Below are positions 34,288 to 43,665 of a stretch of 64,000 nt of DNA, piece after piece. Source of the stretch: Heligmosomoides polygyrus polygyrus (taxonomy: Eukaryota > Nematoda > Chromadorea > Rhabditida > Heligmosomidae); contig OX377202.1 in NCBI GenBank assembly GCA_947396885.1, forward strand, positions 82,874,408-82,938,407. The letters run 5' to 3'. The translations under genes were made by a program, and so were the position numbers. The notes below the pieces were generated by a model. That model searched no databases and was not told the origin of the DNA. It saw nothing but the letters and a program-made list of their open reading frames with translations. Numbering within the stretch: position 1 is the first letter of the stretch; each line of letters opens with the position of its first letter.

Positions 34288-34530
34288 ACATCAGAAGTCT
34301 GTCTCCAATCCATCGATAAGGCAAGGCCCACCATCAACCACAGCGTGCTGATCTTCACAATCCGTCACGTATAGCGGCAAGGAACTTTGTCACCGTCTGT
34401 CGTCTAATTTTCTTTTCATTTACTTTTTGTGCTAAAATGAGGAGCGACATCAGAAGTCTGTCTCCAATCCATCGATAAGGTAAGGCCCACCATCTGCCAC
34501 AGCGTACTGAGACATCACACAGTGTGTAAG
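34288..34530. repeat. Direct repeat, 158-bp period
   Basis: ACATCAGAAGTCTGTCTCCA followed by ATCCATCGATAAGG and AAGGCCCACCATC occurs at 34288 and again at 34446. Similarity extends about 70 bp. No coding role is seen. Confidence 0.8.
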
Positions 34531-35260
34531 TCAGAATGCCCTGCTCGCGACAAAAGGAACGAAGTCAGAGTCGGTTCTATCCCAGGTCGTACGAGTGGAT
34601 CGCGTCCATAACGGGGGCACTTTCTGCACGGTGTGCATCGCAGTCAGTCGTCTCTGTTAGTCAAACGAAGTCGGCGAATTGGTTATCTGGTGGCTCCCCT
34701 GTCTCGTTTCGACGTAGTTGCTTGAACGTTTTGTCCTGAGAGAAATTCGAGATTGCGTGTTTGGTGAGTTCGGATGAGAACAGCACAAATGAAGCCTATA
34801 TATCTAGGTGTAGGGCTGCAAGAAAAATTATTTCAAAAACTCAAGCTTGGACGAACAAAATATGTAAGATTTACCTAATAATGATGGACTTTGTGGAACA
34901 CAATCTGCTACATTTTCACGTTAAACTGGACTTTTACAAAGCAAACTGGGCTCGATTAGAAATTAAAATGAACACGTTCCAAACCAGAAATCGACGTCTT
35001 CCAAACCACGCTAGAGACGCTCGAGGAGGTGAAGTTGAAAATTCTGGTTAAAATTTTTTAAGTCATCTGTTCAAAAAAGTGGATTTGGATTTGTGTTAAA
35101 ATTTTATTTTTCATTTTTGGAATAGCTTTATGTCCCATTTCAAGTGCATGAACAAATTGCTCTTGCTAATGAAGAGAGTGGATCGCAACATACATACAGC
35201 GTTCCGCCATGCTTGTTTGAATGGCAGGATATAAGTAGTTTAATTGATTATTTTTTGTTC
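34531..35260. other. No supported feature
   Basis: Short frames at 34536-34739 and 34761-35051 are unrecognised. The text near 34930-35010 is AT-rich, with CTTCCAAACCA words similar in style to M2 but not alignable with certainty. Confidence 0.35.
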
Positions 35261-35266
35261 ATACAT

Positions 35267-35562
35267 GTGGGCACGTGTTGCGCGGTCGGAGAAGGTGTCG
35301 CCTGAACCTTGCACCCGATACCAAGTTCTTGGTTCAGATTTTCCGCCCAGGCCAGCCAAGCCTTCCACCCTTCCGGGGTCAGTGAGTTGGTACCAGACTT
35401 CGTTGTGAAGGATAAAGCGCTGAATTGTTCATCGGCAGGCCACCGCATGACATGGCTGTATGACTCACTACGTATTCAAATCGCCTCTACGGCACCCCGT
35501 TGAAGCAGAATACGTGGCGCATCCCAAGACGGTTTGAGTAACGCCGAACTTTATCCTCTTAT
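35267..35562 (+). mobile_element. SINE-A copy, near full length
   Basis: Head GTTGCGCGGTCGGAGAAGG, B-box position GGTTCAGATTTTCC and a complete body to AACTTTATCC. The A box is changed, and a short deletion affects the GTCTGGGAAGG block. The flanks ACATGTG and ACATATGTG could be an eroded duplication. Confidence 0.8.
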
Positions 35563-35569
35563 TGCCTTG

Positions 35570-35965
35570 CACATATGTGCGCATATTTGGTATAAAACAT
35601 ACAGATATATGTAGCTTTATATGTATTTAGCATAGTCGTTACAAACCGCAGGAACAGTTAAACAATATTGAGATAAATATCCCAGCCGAGCCCATATGCA
35701 TGGATGTGGGAAAGGTCTGAAATAGTATCATTATAAAGGACCAGTGTGGGAATGTATTATGTTAAAATATATATGGTAAGTTAAGCAGATATGAAATTAC
35801 AAATAAGTATAACAATTAGTAACAATCTTGGCCTAAACTCATAAGAATACGTTGTAATTTTGATTATCAATCAAGTGAGGTACTTTGACTAATAGTAGGT
35901 AGCATGGCGCAATCTCTTCGTAATACAATGAAGCTGTTGTTTTTAAAGAAATAATTATGAGATAC
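35570..35965. other. AT-rich, nothing recognised
   Basis: The sequence consists of ATATGTA-type low-complexity text without frames or repeats I can place. Confidence 0.4.
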
Positions 35966-36012
35966 CATCCATTTCTTGTAATAACGATGTTTTGTTGCGA
36001 TCAAAACTTCTA

Positions 36013-36086
36013 GCGCCAGGCGGGACTCGAACCCGCACCTCCCTCTAACCGGGCGGGAATGCTCTACGCCATTACACCACCGGCGC
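36013..36086 (-). tRNA. tRNA-like unit, best preserved
   Basis: This 74-nt minus-strand unit can form a cloverleaf: acceptor GCGCCGG with CTGGCGC (one G-U), D stem GTGT with GCAT, anticodon stem CCCGC with GAGGG (one G-A mismatch), T stem GCGGG with CCCGC and loop TTCGAGT. The A box TGGTGTAATGG and B box GGTTCGAGTCC match Pol III consensus. The anticodon position reads GGT, but position 33 is C instead of U. Its 5' half resembles tRNA-Gly. It is probably a mobile tRNA derivative, not a decoding tRNA. Confidence 0.55.
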
Positions 36087-36192
36087 CGTTTGATCGAACG
36101 CAACATCCACACCTCGTGGGACCGATCAGCACCCACCCGTATCCGGGATGAGCTGCCCGCTGATATCAGCATGGAACCAGTTAAGCTGATGG

Positions 36193-36379
36193 TCTTGATA
36201 GAAACGATTCAAATCAGTTTCATTAAGCCTCAAGTGGCTGTCTTGATAGAAACGATTCAAATCAGTTTCATTAAGCCTCAAGTGGCTTCTTGATAGAAAC
36301 GATTCAAATCAGTTTCATTAAGCCTCAAGTGGCTTCTTGATAGAAACGATTCAAATCAGTTTCTTTAAGCCTCAAGTGG
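36193..36379 (+). repeat. Minisatellite, four units of 45-48 bp
   Basis: Units start TCTTGATAGAAACGATTCAA at 36193, 36241, 36288 and 36335. Each ends GCCTCAAGTGG and is nearly identical to the others. The sequence is the inverted form of the element's own right tail (36466-36494), so it arose from the element, not the host. Confidence 0.92.
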
Positions 36380-36509
36380 AGGTGCGAGTTCTAGTCCCGC
36401 CTGGCGCTAGAAGTTTTGATCGCAACAAAACATCGTTATGACAGCTCACAACCTCGATACCAGCCACTTGAGGCTTAATGAAACTGATCTGAATCATCCA
36501 TTTCTTGTT

Positions 36510-37550
36510 ATTCACTTCTCACTAAAGAAACGGACAAAAACAGTGGAGAATTTCGTTGAGTTCCAAAAAAGAGCCACCGGATAGCATAAGAATAGACGAA
36601 TTAGCGATACGATTAGGATTCGTTTTGTTAAAAAAGCACTGCACTAAAAACGCGATTAGTCTCAGTAACTTGAATTTATGATAAAAAAAACATGCGAGCA
36701 ATGCAGAGGGATGGTTGCTTTTCATAAAATTCAAAGTTAGCAGAGGAAGCCAATGCCGGTGATTCATCTCGTTTTGACAACACCTGAGCGACGTAATCAA
36801 ATTTCCAGTTAAATTCATTCCTCTGGAATTCGATAAAGATTCAGAACATTCTCAAATTTGACGCTGTCTCTGTTGCTCTGGAACAGAATGTCCAAATTAG
36901 ATTCTAGGGTCTGGAAAAGCATCGGTAACCATCTGTACAACAATTCCTTCCAAGACACAAATTGTAGCTTTAAAAATTACTTTACGTTTTTATTATGCAA
37001 AAGAAGTACCCATCTTTAAGAAAAGTTTTAGTTGAATTCCTAAAACGTTTCAATGTATAGATGTCCGGGTCAGTCTAGAAGACGTAGGAGAGCTTCTTGG
37101 CGGCTTAAGCATTCTGGTCCCATGAAAATCGTCTTATTCCGGAGTAGGAAAAGATGATCACGCAAAAATCCTACCAACCACTGAGCGGATAAAATTCGCA
37201 CATGATGCTAAAAAATTTGGCTCAAGAAAATGTAAACTGGATCTATAACTCTAATGATAGCTTCAATTGCCATCCCAAGATGCGAGACCTTTCATATGAA
37301 TTCAGGGGCTCTGGTTCTGTGGCATGGAATGACGTCCGCAGTTGCCACTTCATCGTTGCTCCCTCCTGTCTGGAAAACATCCTGAAAATCCTGCTTTTAT
37401 GTAGGTTTTATAGAGTTTATCTAGCAAGGTGCGCCCGGCTCCCAGTTAAGTTCCGCCGAGTGAACTAGGGTTCGGACCACGTCCTAGCCACTCATGACTG
37501 CAATCTCTCCGTCTTCGGTGAGTTTGTGGTAGGCTTGCAGGAAAACCAGT
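36510..37550. other. Upstream of Penelope fragment, no RT seen
   Basis: A frame at 37202-37468 and a minus-strand frame at 36522-36818 are unrecognised. If the Penelope-like element extended here, its RT domain is too decayed for me to recognise. Confidence 0.3.
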
Positions 37551-37552
37551 GA

Positions 37553-38440
37553 GTGAAAAAGCAAGAACTTATCTACCGGCCGTCCAACGGACGTCGTTGG
37601 GCCAATTATGCGTCCAAATTGCTTCCACTACATCATGAAGAAGAAGGATGGATAAGTAACAAGAACATCATCGTGCACTTCCGTTCTGCGCATCCACGCT
37701 ATACTAAAAGGGCTCCTGTTTGGAGCATGTTCCGTACTGCTGCCTTGGTATCTTCCAACGACGACTTGAAGTCCTCGTCAATGGCATTGGCATCCCACAT
37801 CGCGTTATCAAATGGATATGTGGCGGAAAACATGCCTAGAAGAGGTCGTCGACCACCAGCAGCATCAATACACTCTGCTCAAGAAGAATGTAACAAAGTT
37901 CCCTTCTCGGTGCCCATTATCACGGATGCACTCAGCCCTCAAGTACGGGACTGTGTTCGCAGGGCGGAATTAGATGACCTTGTAAGGGTTATTGACATTC
38001 CCCCGGCTAACCTCAAGGCTCGACTTGTTAGGAACCGTCTCTGTGATAACACCTGCACAACGCCGTCCTGCATGGTCTGCCCATACGGTAAGGAAGGTGA
38101 TTGCAGAGTGTTTGGTACGGTGTATCTCATTACCTGCACCGAATGCAGGGAAGAATACATCGGCGAGACGGGCAGACCTCTTTGGGTCAGGGTGAAAGAG
38201 CACGCTGATGGGTTGAATAAGTGCAAGGTCTCTACTCCATTGGGGGAGCACAGACTCTGAATCCATAATGGCACGACGATTGGGGTGGAGGTGACGATCT
38301 TAGCACGCGAATCCGATATTGCAGCGCGGAAGACCCTGGATAGCGTTCAAGAACCCCACAATCAACAGGAAAGAGGAGGGGATGGCCGTTATTCAGGAGC
38401 TGGCTCCATTTGCCGACCTTTGTGGGCTTCACCCAGGAGG
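37553..38440 (+). pseudogene. Penelope-like element, GIY-YIG endonuclease part
   Basis: A frame of 235 codons holds the C-terminal part of a Penelope-like polyprotein. It shows the linker HFRSAHPRYTKRAPVWSMFR, a Cys cluster CTTPSCMVC (residues about 168-176) and the GIY-YIG nuclease core with VYLITC (about 190) and YIGETGRPLWVRVKEH (about 202-217). The stop after GEHRL is premature: the family's continuation (TTIGVEVTILARESDIAARK, then AVIQELAPFADL) follows in the same or shifted frames to about 38440. The reverse transcriptase is not visible upstream. The first codon given is not an ATG, so this is an open frame, not a gene start. In intact elements this nuclease cuts DNA for target-primed insertion. 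Confidence 0.85.
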
Positions 38441-38668
38441 ACGCCACTCAGAAAGTCGCTGAGGATAGGACCCGAAGGGAGAGTCTCATTCATCCACGTC
38501 TTTCTCCATCCGAGGGTGACTTAGCAGTCTCTCTGCTGTCTTATAAGGTCAGTCGGGTTGCCTTACTCCTTTTTTCGTCTCATTCCATCACTTGCTCTTG
38601 AAGCTCCTGTAACTTGAAATGATCCTTGGGCGGGTAATTTTTCCAACTCCTTTTGTCTTCTCCAGGCT

Positions 38669-38700
38669 CTGAAGAAGGCGGTTACGCCGAAACGTAAGCC
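38669..38700 (+). other. Hammerhead-like core motif in Penelope 3' region
   Basis: CTGAAGA at 38669-38675 is followed by one extra A, a stem GGCG-GTTA-CGCC (38677-38688) and GAAAC (38689-38693). Hammerhead ribozymes have CUGANGA, stem II and GAAA in this order, and Penelope-like terminal repeats are known to carry them. The extra A and the lack of an obvious cleavage triplet with proximal stem I argue for a decayed or only look-alike motif. ACTCCTTT (38646) can pair with AAAGGAGT (38705). Confidence 0.35.
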
Positions 38701-38759
38701 GAATAAAGGAGTATACCAATCTTGGCTCAACAGCTTTACATGAGATTTTACAACACAAA

Positions 38760-39640
38760 TGAAGGATGGATAATTAATGGGTTTTCCTCGACCGGATGCA
38801 AGCGGTGCGGCACTGAAGGCGTCGTCAATCTATGTATTCACTTTGTGTACGCTATATTTCTAACACTAGCACTTCCACGTCCGCTCTGGTCTCGTGACTA
38901 AGCTCCAGGATTTGGCACTGCGGTCATGTTAATTCTCCCTGCGCACCAATGAAAGAGGACCGAACACAGAAAACAAACTAATCGCCGCGGTTACAAAGCG
39001 ACTTGGCAGGCAAGTCGCATTCAAACACAGCCGCCTGACATGTCCAGATTTATTGTAGAGAGGAGAACATGTAAGCTCGCCTGCTTACAACCGCTGCGAA
39101 AAGAATGTAATGCTTTTAAAGAGTTTTGTCAGTTTAGGTCCTGCTTTGCCCTCTGAAAGCCGCTCCATGAGTCTCAAGTCAATTTGTCACATAATTTTTA
39201 GTTGTGTGCCTCCCCCCTCCCCAACTAGGATGGATCCCACACTTCTCCTGTTCATGAAAATGTGCAAGGAAAATCGTTACAAGGAAGTTCATCAGTGTGA
39301 TTAGAACAAGAATAACAAACCATCTGGAAAAGGAGCAGGAGCAGAATGGTTTCATAATGAAATATGCTATTCTCAACTCCAGATGAGATGCCCATCGGCG
39401 AATACGAATGGAGCCAAGCCTTAGCCAAAAAACTATGCGTGCTGACGCTGAGAAATACATATTGTTTGGAAATACTGGTGTGCATTTCGCTAGATCTTAG
39501 CGAGGCACATCATCAGAGCGACAGATAACATGCATATATGGACGGCGACAATAGAGAACACTCTAGCAAAGTGTTCCATGTGAAATTGCCACGCTTCATG
39601 TTGGTTCCGCCTTCTATTTGCCACATATTTCCTAAGAGAA
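38760..39640. other. No supported feature
   Basis: The frames at 39110-39485 overlap on both strands and have no known domain. I see no repeat. Confidence 0.4.
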
Positions 39641-39647
39641 TAAATTA

Positions 39648-39745
39648 AGGATGGGCTAAGGATTAAGGAAGGCCTTAATCAATCTCTGTTTGGGATGCGC
39701 CGGGTATTCTAGTTCTGCTGGATTTGAATGCAAACTCGGTCCGAC
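39648..39745 (-). mobile_element. SINE-A tail fragment
   Basis: Only the 3' third remains: AAGGATGGGCTAAGGATTAA, CTTAATCAATCTCTGTTTGG, GATGCGCCGGGTATTCTAG and GATTTGAATGCAAACTCGG. It is truncated in the middle of the body. Confidence 0.65.
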
Positions 39746-39844
39746 CGACAAAATACTAAACGATGAGGTGGTGGACAAGTAGGTTTTTATGCGCCACCCG
39801 CGCCCTAACTTCTAATAGCTCCAGGTCATCTATCAATTTTATGA

Positions 39845-40020
39845 ATAAAGTGAATGAAGAACGACGTGACGCTCTTCGTGTCCCTCGAGCTAGCGGGATC
39901 CACTGGAGCACTCTGGCACGTGATAGGGACGGATGGAGACGTTGATGGTGCACGTTCGAGCACATCGATGATCAACTGCACGACAGGTGGTATAGGTGAT
40001 ACGAGTGATGAATAAAGTAC
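39845..40020 (+). mobile_element. RTE-type LINE 3' end
   Basis: GACGCTCTTCGTGTCCCTCG, CACTGGAGCACTCTGGCACG and GGATGGAGACGTTGATGGTG match, block for block, the end of the RTE fragment at 10245-10330. It ends GGTGATACGAGTGATGAATA. It is severely 5' truncated. Confidence 0.75.
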
Positions 40021-40024
40021 ATCT

Positions 40025-40588
40025 AAGAATCGATGATAGACGAAATTACGGTCGAAATATCGGCACACAAAAGTGGAGGAAATCAGGAAATACGTGGTTG
40101 CTGTGAATTATTGGATTAATCACTTTTGAAAGGCGCCGACGCTGGAGAGGAGCCTGAACATCTGCTCGATGTGACTTTTTGTGCAAAAAAATGTGCCATT
40201 CATCCCTTGACGCACTTTGCTTCCACGCGATTACGACTCTTCTAGCTGCACATCCGCTTTCACATCTGTTTCGGCTCAGCCGAGTGGCAACTGCTACGTA
40301 GGTGCTTCGATGGCTCGTGGGGGTTATTGAATGCCATGGCCTACCACTACATTTAGTGGGAGGGTAGGGTTGCAGAAATAGCAACAAAAACCAGTTGGAG
40401 TTTCGTATCTCAAGCATACGGGGTGGTAGGAAAGTGGTTCTGCGTCTTGAGGGAAAATAACGCAGTGTGACACATTTCCGCTGACACTGCTAATCCGATC
40501 ATTGCATAGAATCAGTCTCTACGAATGCCGAAGAAAATACCACAACGATTAACGCTCATTCTATTTAGAATATAGAAACAATTTTTAT
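40025..40588. other. No supported feature
   Basis: A minus-strand frame (40046-40417, 123 codons) is unrecognised and has no splice support. Nothing else is identifiable. Confidence 0.35.
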
Positions 40589-40681
40589 GGTCTGAGGGAT
40601 TTGAATCAATACCAATCGGGTTAACACCTCCAGAGTGGCCACTGCCTTCTTACTCGCTATTACACCACCCTCCGTCTGACC
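40589..40681 (-). repeat. tRNA-like or SINE-head-like sequence
   Basis: On the minus strand GAGGGTGGTGTAATAGCG resembles an A-box region, and GATTCAAATCCC near the other end resembles a B box (two differences from consensus). The outer ends GGTC and GACC pair, with an imperfect GAGGG/CCCTC stem. It may be a decayed tRNA-derived head of a further SINE family. The fit is suggestive only. Confidence 0.35.
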
Positions 40682-41120
40682 TTGCCCTAGAGATCTGACG
40701 CCATGGAACCACAAACAGCTTCTGAATTACAATAATTTCAGAGGCCACGAAGATGCTGAATGTACTGCATAACACCAACCGATTAGGATTGATCGAGAAC
40801 TCTGTCCAGAAGTGTCTATGGCAAGATCAGTGAGAATGCGAGTGGTTGCCTAACGCGCTTGTTCGCATTTGTTCTAAATCGGGGTATAACATACAGCAGT
40901 GGTAAAATCACTGTTGCATAAAGCGTGCACCTATGCGCTTTGCTTTTACATTGCTATTTTTGCTTTTTGCATTGCTACGTAGTTAGAAGTAGAGAACACC
41001 AATACCACTAACAAGGAAAGGTTCCCAACTCAAGGTAGGCTTTTGCGATGCTATTTTGACAGGATGTAGAACCGGTTGAGCGGGGTCCAGAATTGCAGTT
41101 AGTTTTTGCTGAACGCTTCT

Positions 41121-41447
41121 TTAACTCATTCGCGACGGTGTCCACACATATGAGTGGACAGCGGAGAGGGTGCGATGGACGATGTCCACTCATATGTGTG
41201 GACGGGAATTTTTGGAAAAAACTTCCTTTTTTGATGTTTTTGTTCGATTTTCTTTTCAAATTCCCAAATTGTAGTAACAAACCAATGTTCAGATCTTCTT
41301 CCAAAGATCGATTAACATTTACCTACAGAAAGTAACTCTCGCGAGGGAGGATGTCCACACAAATGAGTGGACACCCGCGCGGGCCAACAAGGCAGCGGGC
41401 CGTCGCGCGCATTGTGCGCGAGAGCGCTCTCGTCGCGAATGTGTTAA
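41121..41447. mobile_element. MITE with TTAA duplication (piggyBac-type)
   Basis: The insert 41125-41443 (319 bp) is flanked by TTAA at 41121-41124 and 41444-41447. Its ends are inverted: CTCATTCGCGACGG at the left and CACATTCGCGACGA read inward from the right. The homologous right arm of the host element shows the site without the insert (TTTTTTGAAGACC). Inside, the word GTCCACACATATGAGTGGAC and close variants occur three times (41140-41159, 41184-41203 inverted, 41353-41372). Confidence 0.85.
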
Positions 41448-41520
41448 AGACCTGAAAAAGTGGTGCGAAAACGTGTGCGCAACACCCATCAACTCCTATG
41501 ACACCCCACGCGGCGTGCCT

Positions 41521-41587
41521 CGGCGGCGCAGTAGGTAGGAGTGCCGCCTCACCCGCAGGCCTTTGAGTTTGAATCCGCGTACTGCCA
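41521..41587 (+). repeat. tRNA-like unit in left foldback arm
   Basis: CGGCGCAGTAGGTAGGAGTG fits an A-box region, and AGTTTGAATCC lies where a B box would be (two changes from consensus). The end CGTACTGCC is shared with the mirrored unit at 42084-42152. I cannot assign a parent tRNA. Confidence 0.45.
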
Positions 41588-41721
41588 GTAATTTTGCACA
41601 TATTAGCTTGTTGTTAATACGCTTTCTCATGATCACAGGAGCCAAATTTAGACCACCAATGCTCACAACAATCCAAGGCTGCCTATTTGAGCCATAATAT
41701 TTGCTAGATTTTTTTTTGTAG

Positions 41722-41841
41722 GTGGCAGTTGGCTACGTCGATGTTCACCCAGGGCCCTTCTCTACGCCAACGGATTACGCGTTCAACGAACTGGAAGTGG
41801 TGATTCCTTGTCAAGGGGAAGATTGTTCCTCACTGGCTTCT
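41722..41841 (+). CDS. Convincing internal exon, unidentified gene
   Basis: A 40-codon segment, phase 0 at both ends, lies between acceptor tttttttttgtag (AG at 41720-41721) and donor GTAAGA (41842-41847). It translates as VAVGYVDVHPGPFSTPTDYA followed by FNELEVVIPCQGEDCSSLAS. The composition (Pro-Gly turn, two Cys near the end) is that of a folded, possibly secreted protein, and codon use looks selected. I cannot name the family. It sits only about 12 bp inside the left foldback arm, so the arms occupy its flanking introns or the exon was captured. Confidence 0.5.
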
Positions 41842-42083
41842 GTAAGATGCTGTTGATGTGACTCGCACTTGTGTTTCCTTGTTTCATGGCTTAATACCAG
41901 TCTGTTGACAAAGAGGGAGGAGCAATAAGACCTTTTGTTTCCAGAGAAATGATATGGTGCAAATACGTACGAAAAACTAGCACATGTGAAGGCGCAAATA
42001 GGCGCCTTGGTTTGTTGTAAGCATTGTTGGTCTAAAGTTGACTTCTGTGAGCATGAGAAAGCGTAGTAACAACAAAAAATATT

Positions 42084-42152
42084 GACAGTACGCGGACTCG
42101 AACTGAAAAGCCTGCCGTTGTGCTCCCACGAGGCGGCACTCATACTGCGCTT
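42084..42152 (-). repeat. tRNA-like unit in right foldback arm
   Basis: The minus strand reads CGCAGTATGAGTGCCGCCTC and then AGTTCGAGTCCGCG, so the B box differs at one position from consensus and is better than in the left arm. It is the inverted counterpart of 41521-41587. Confidence 0.5.
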
Positions 42153-42339
42153 GATGAACAACTCGTGGAGTGTCGTAGATGTTGATGATTGTTGTTTTCA
42201 CACCTCTTTTTCAGGTCTTCAAAAAAGCGTTCAGCAAAAACTGACTGTGGTTGTGGACTCCGCTCACACGACCCTACATCCTGTCAAAATAGCATCGCAG
42301 AAGCTTAGCTTGAGTTGGGAACCTTTCCTTGTAAGGCAT

Positions 42340-43660
42340 CTTTAAACAAAGCGACAAGGACCCAGACCGGGAGACGCAAAATGTTGTCAGAATCCAGCGA
42401 ATTCTTGTCGCTAATGATATCAGAGGCCTCCCTAAGTTGCTAGACAAATTGCATGTGAAATGAAGACGTTTGTCGCCGAACACCGCGAAGGAGTATTCTC
42501 TACCCTCTACAAATGGATGTCAGTCTTGTGAATGTTCTTGCCTTGTCAAGATGTCAGTAAATGTTTTCGCTGTAACTTTGAGTAATTGCGACTGACACTC
42601 ATGCACTTCTGGCCTTCTTTCTTGTTACTAGGAATAGGTCAAGAAATGTGTACGAAACAAATGGCATCGAATAAAAGGAACACGGTCGGAAATGAACAAT
42701 GATCTACTTAAGTAATTACAATATTTTTAAAAAGATTTTGCAGCTCTACATGGTCAAATCCTATATCTCTATACCTTTGCGCAGGTAATAATGATAGAGC
42801 GTCAATGATAGCTGGTAGATGATAGATGAATGGTAGATGAAAGCGGTTCTCAAAACTGCCGAGTAAACTAGCGGATGAGCATAGGAGTTATCACGCTTAC
42901 GTCCACGAAATGTAGTATTTGAAAGCATTAGCTACCACATATATACCACTTTCTTGTCGAGCTGGACATTTTTCAAATCAAATTGTACACTCTTATAAGC
43001 TAGCTTAAGACTTCGACAATCAAAGCGAGCTCTTCCTAATTAAAATCAGCTCCTTCTAGAATAGACAGAATACTCTCCAAAAAGGTATTACTAATTTTTT
43101 AAACAAGGAAAATTTTAGTATGAATTCTTGAAGTTTAATTCGCTTACCCATTAGGTCAACATTATGTTTGAAATTTTATGAAATTCTTACTTTTTTGTGG
43201 AAAAATAATGGCTTATAGGTTTTTTCAAAGAGCGGGACGGCGGTATTTTCTGGGGCTAAAAAGGATTGGGCCAGGCCCTTATCATTCCAAGATGGCTTTT
43301 CTATTCCATTGATAGTAAAATTGCTGTTTGCATTAATTTTCAAATCTGTGAACGATATACAAAAACAATGTAAAGAAAACACATATCCTCCTTTGATGCT
43401 TTATGTAAGCGGCACTTTCAATATCAACTAAAATTGAATCGCGAAGGGCTTATCGAGTGTACGGTGCAATTTGGTAGTTTTTGGTAGTCCACCAAATAAT
43501 TGCTGCCTTGCAATTAAAAGTTTACTTAATTGTTTTTTCGCTAAAAATAAAAATTTTATACGATTATTATATTTTTTGGACGGCTATATTTTTTAAAATT
43601 TCGAAAAAATATGCCAAGTTTTTTTTTTAACAAAACATTATTGTGAGCGTGTTGGAGAGT
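42340..43660. other. Mostly AT-rich; contains one M2 arm
   Basis: Outside the M2-like segment at 42956-43090 I recognise nothing. Poly-A/T runs are frequent near 43550-43630. Confidence 0.4.
42956..43090 (+). repeat. Partial copy of TIR element M2
   Basis: TTCTTGTCGAGCTGGACATT, TTTCAAATCAAATTG, ACACTCTTATAAGCTAGCTT and GAGCTCTTCC match the left part of the element at 32800-32910. The mirrored right arm was not found nearby. Confidence 0.6.
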
Positions 43661-43665
43661 CTAGA

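Larger units (their letters stand above)
35966..36508. mobile_element. Foldback tRNA-like element, locus B, with 14-bp duplication
   Basis: CATCCATTTCTTGT at 35966-35979 and 36495-36508 flanks an element of 515 bp (35980-36494). From the left it has CGATGTTTTGTTGCGATCAA, a full tRNA-like unit on the minus strand, an inner segment TTTGATCGAACGC, four tandem 45-48 bp repeats, then the 3' half of a second tRNA-like unit on the plus strand (36380-36411). It ends with the mirrored AAGTTTTGATCGCAACAAAA and a tail GAGGCTTAATGAAACTGATC. The tail is the reverse complement of part of the internal tandem unit. The duplication length suits LINE-type target priming, whereas the inverted arms suit a DNA element. 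Confidence 0.85.
41011..42332. mobile_element. Foldback structure with tRNA-like units around an exon
   Basis: The left arm (41011-41710) and right arm (about 41975-42332) are inverted copies. They share ACAAGGAAAGGTTCCCAACT, GATGCTATTTTGACAGGATG, GTTTTTGCTGAACGCTT, a tRNA-like unit, ACGCTTTCTCATG and TTTAGACCA. The left arm is longer because a TTAA-flanked MITE interrupts it. The central 41711-41974 is unique and holds a splice-bounded coding segment. Either one foldback transposon captured an exon, or two inverted copies landed in adjacent introns of a host gene. No target duplication was found. Confidence 0.75.

Noticed and set aside
36013..36086. Functional tRNA-Thr or nematode V-arm tRNA gene
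   Set aside because: Position 33 is C, the anticodon stem has a G-A mismatch, there is no long variable arm, and the unit is embedded in an inverted mobile element.
36193..36379. CRISPR-like array
   Set aside because: The repeats are directly contiguous with no unique spacers, and the units are the element's own inverted tail in a eukaryotic context.
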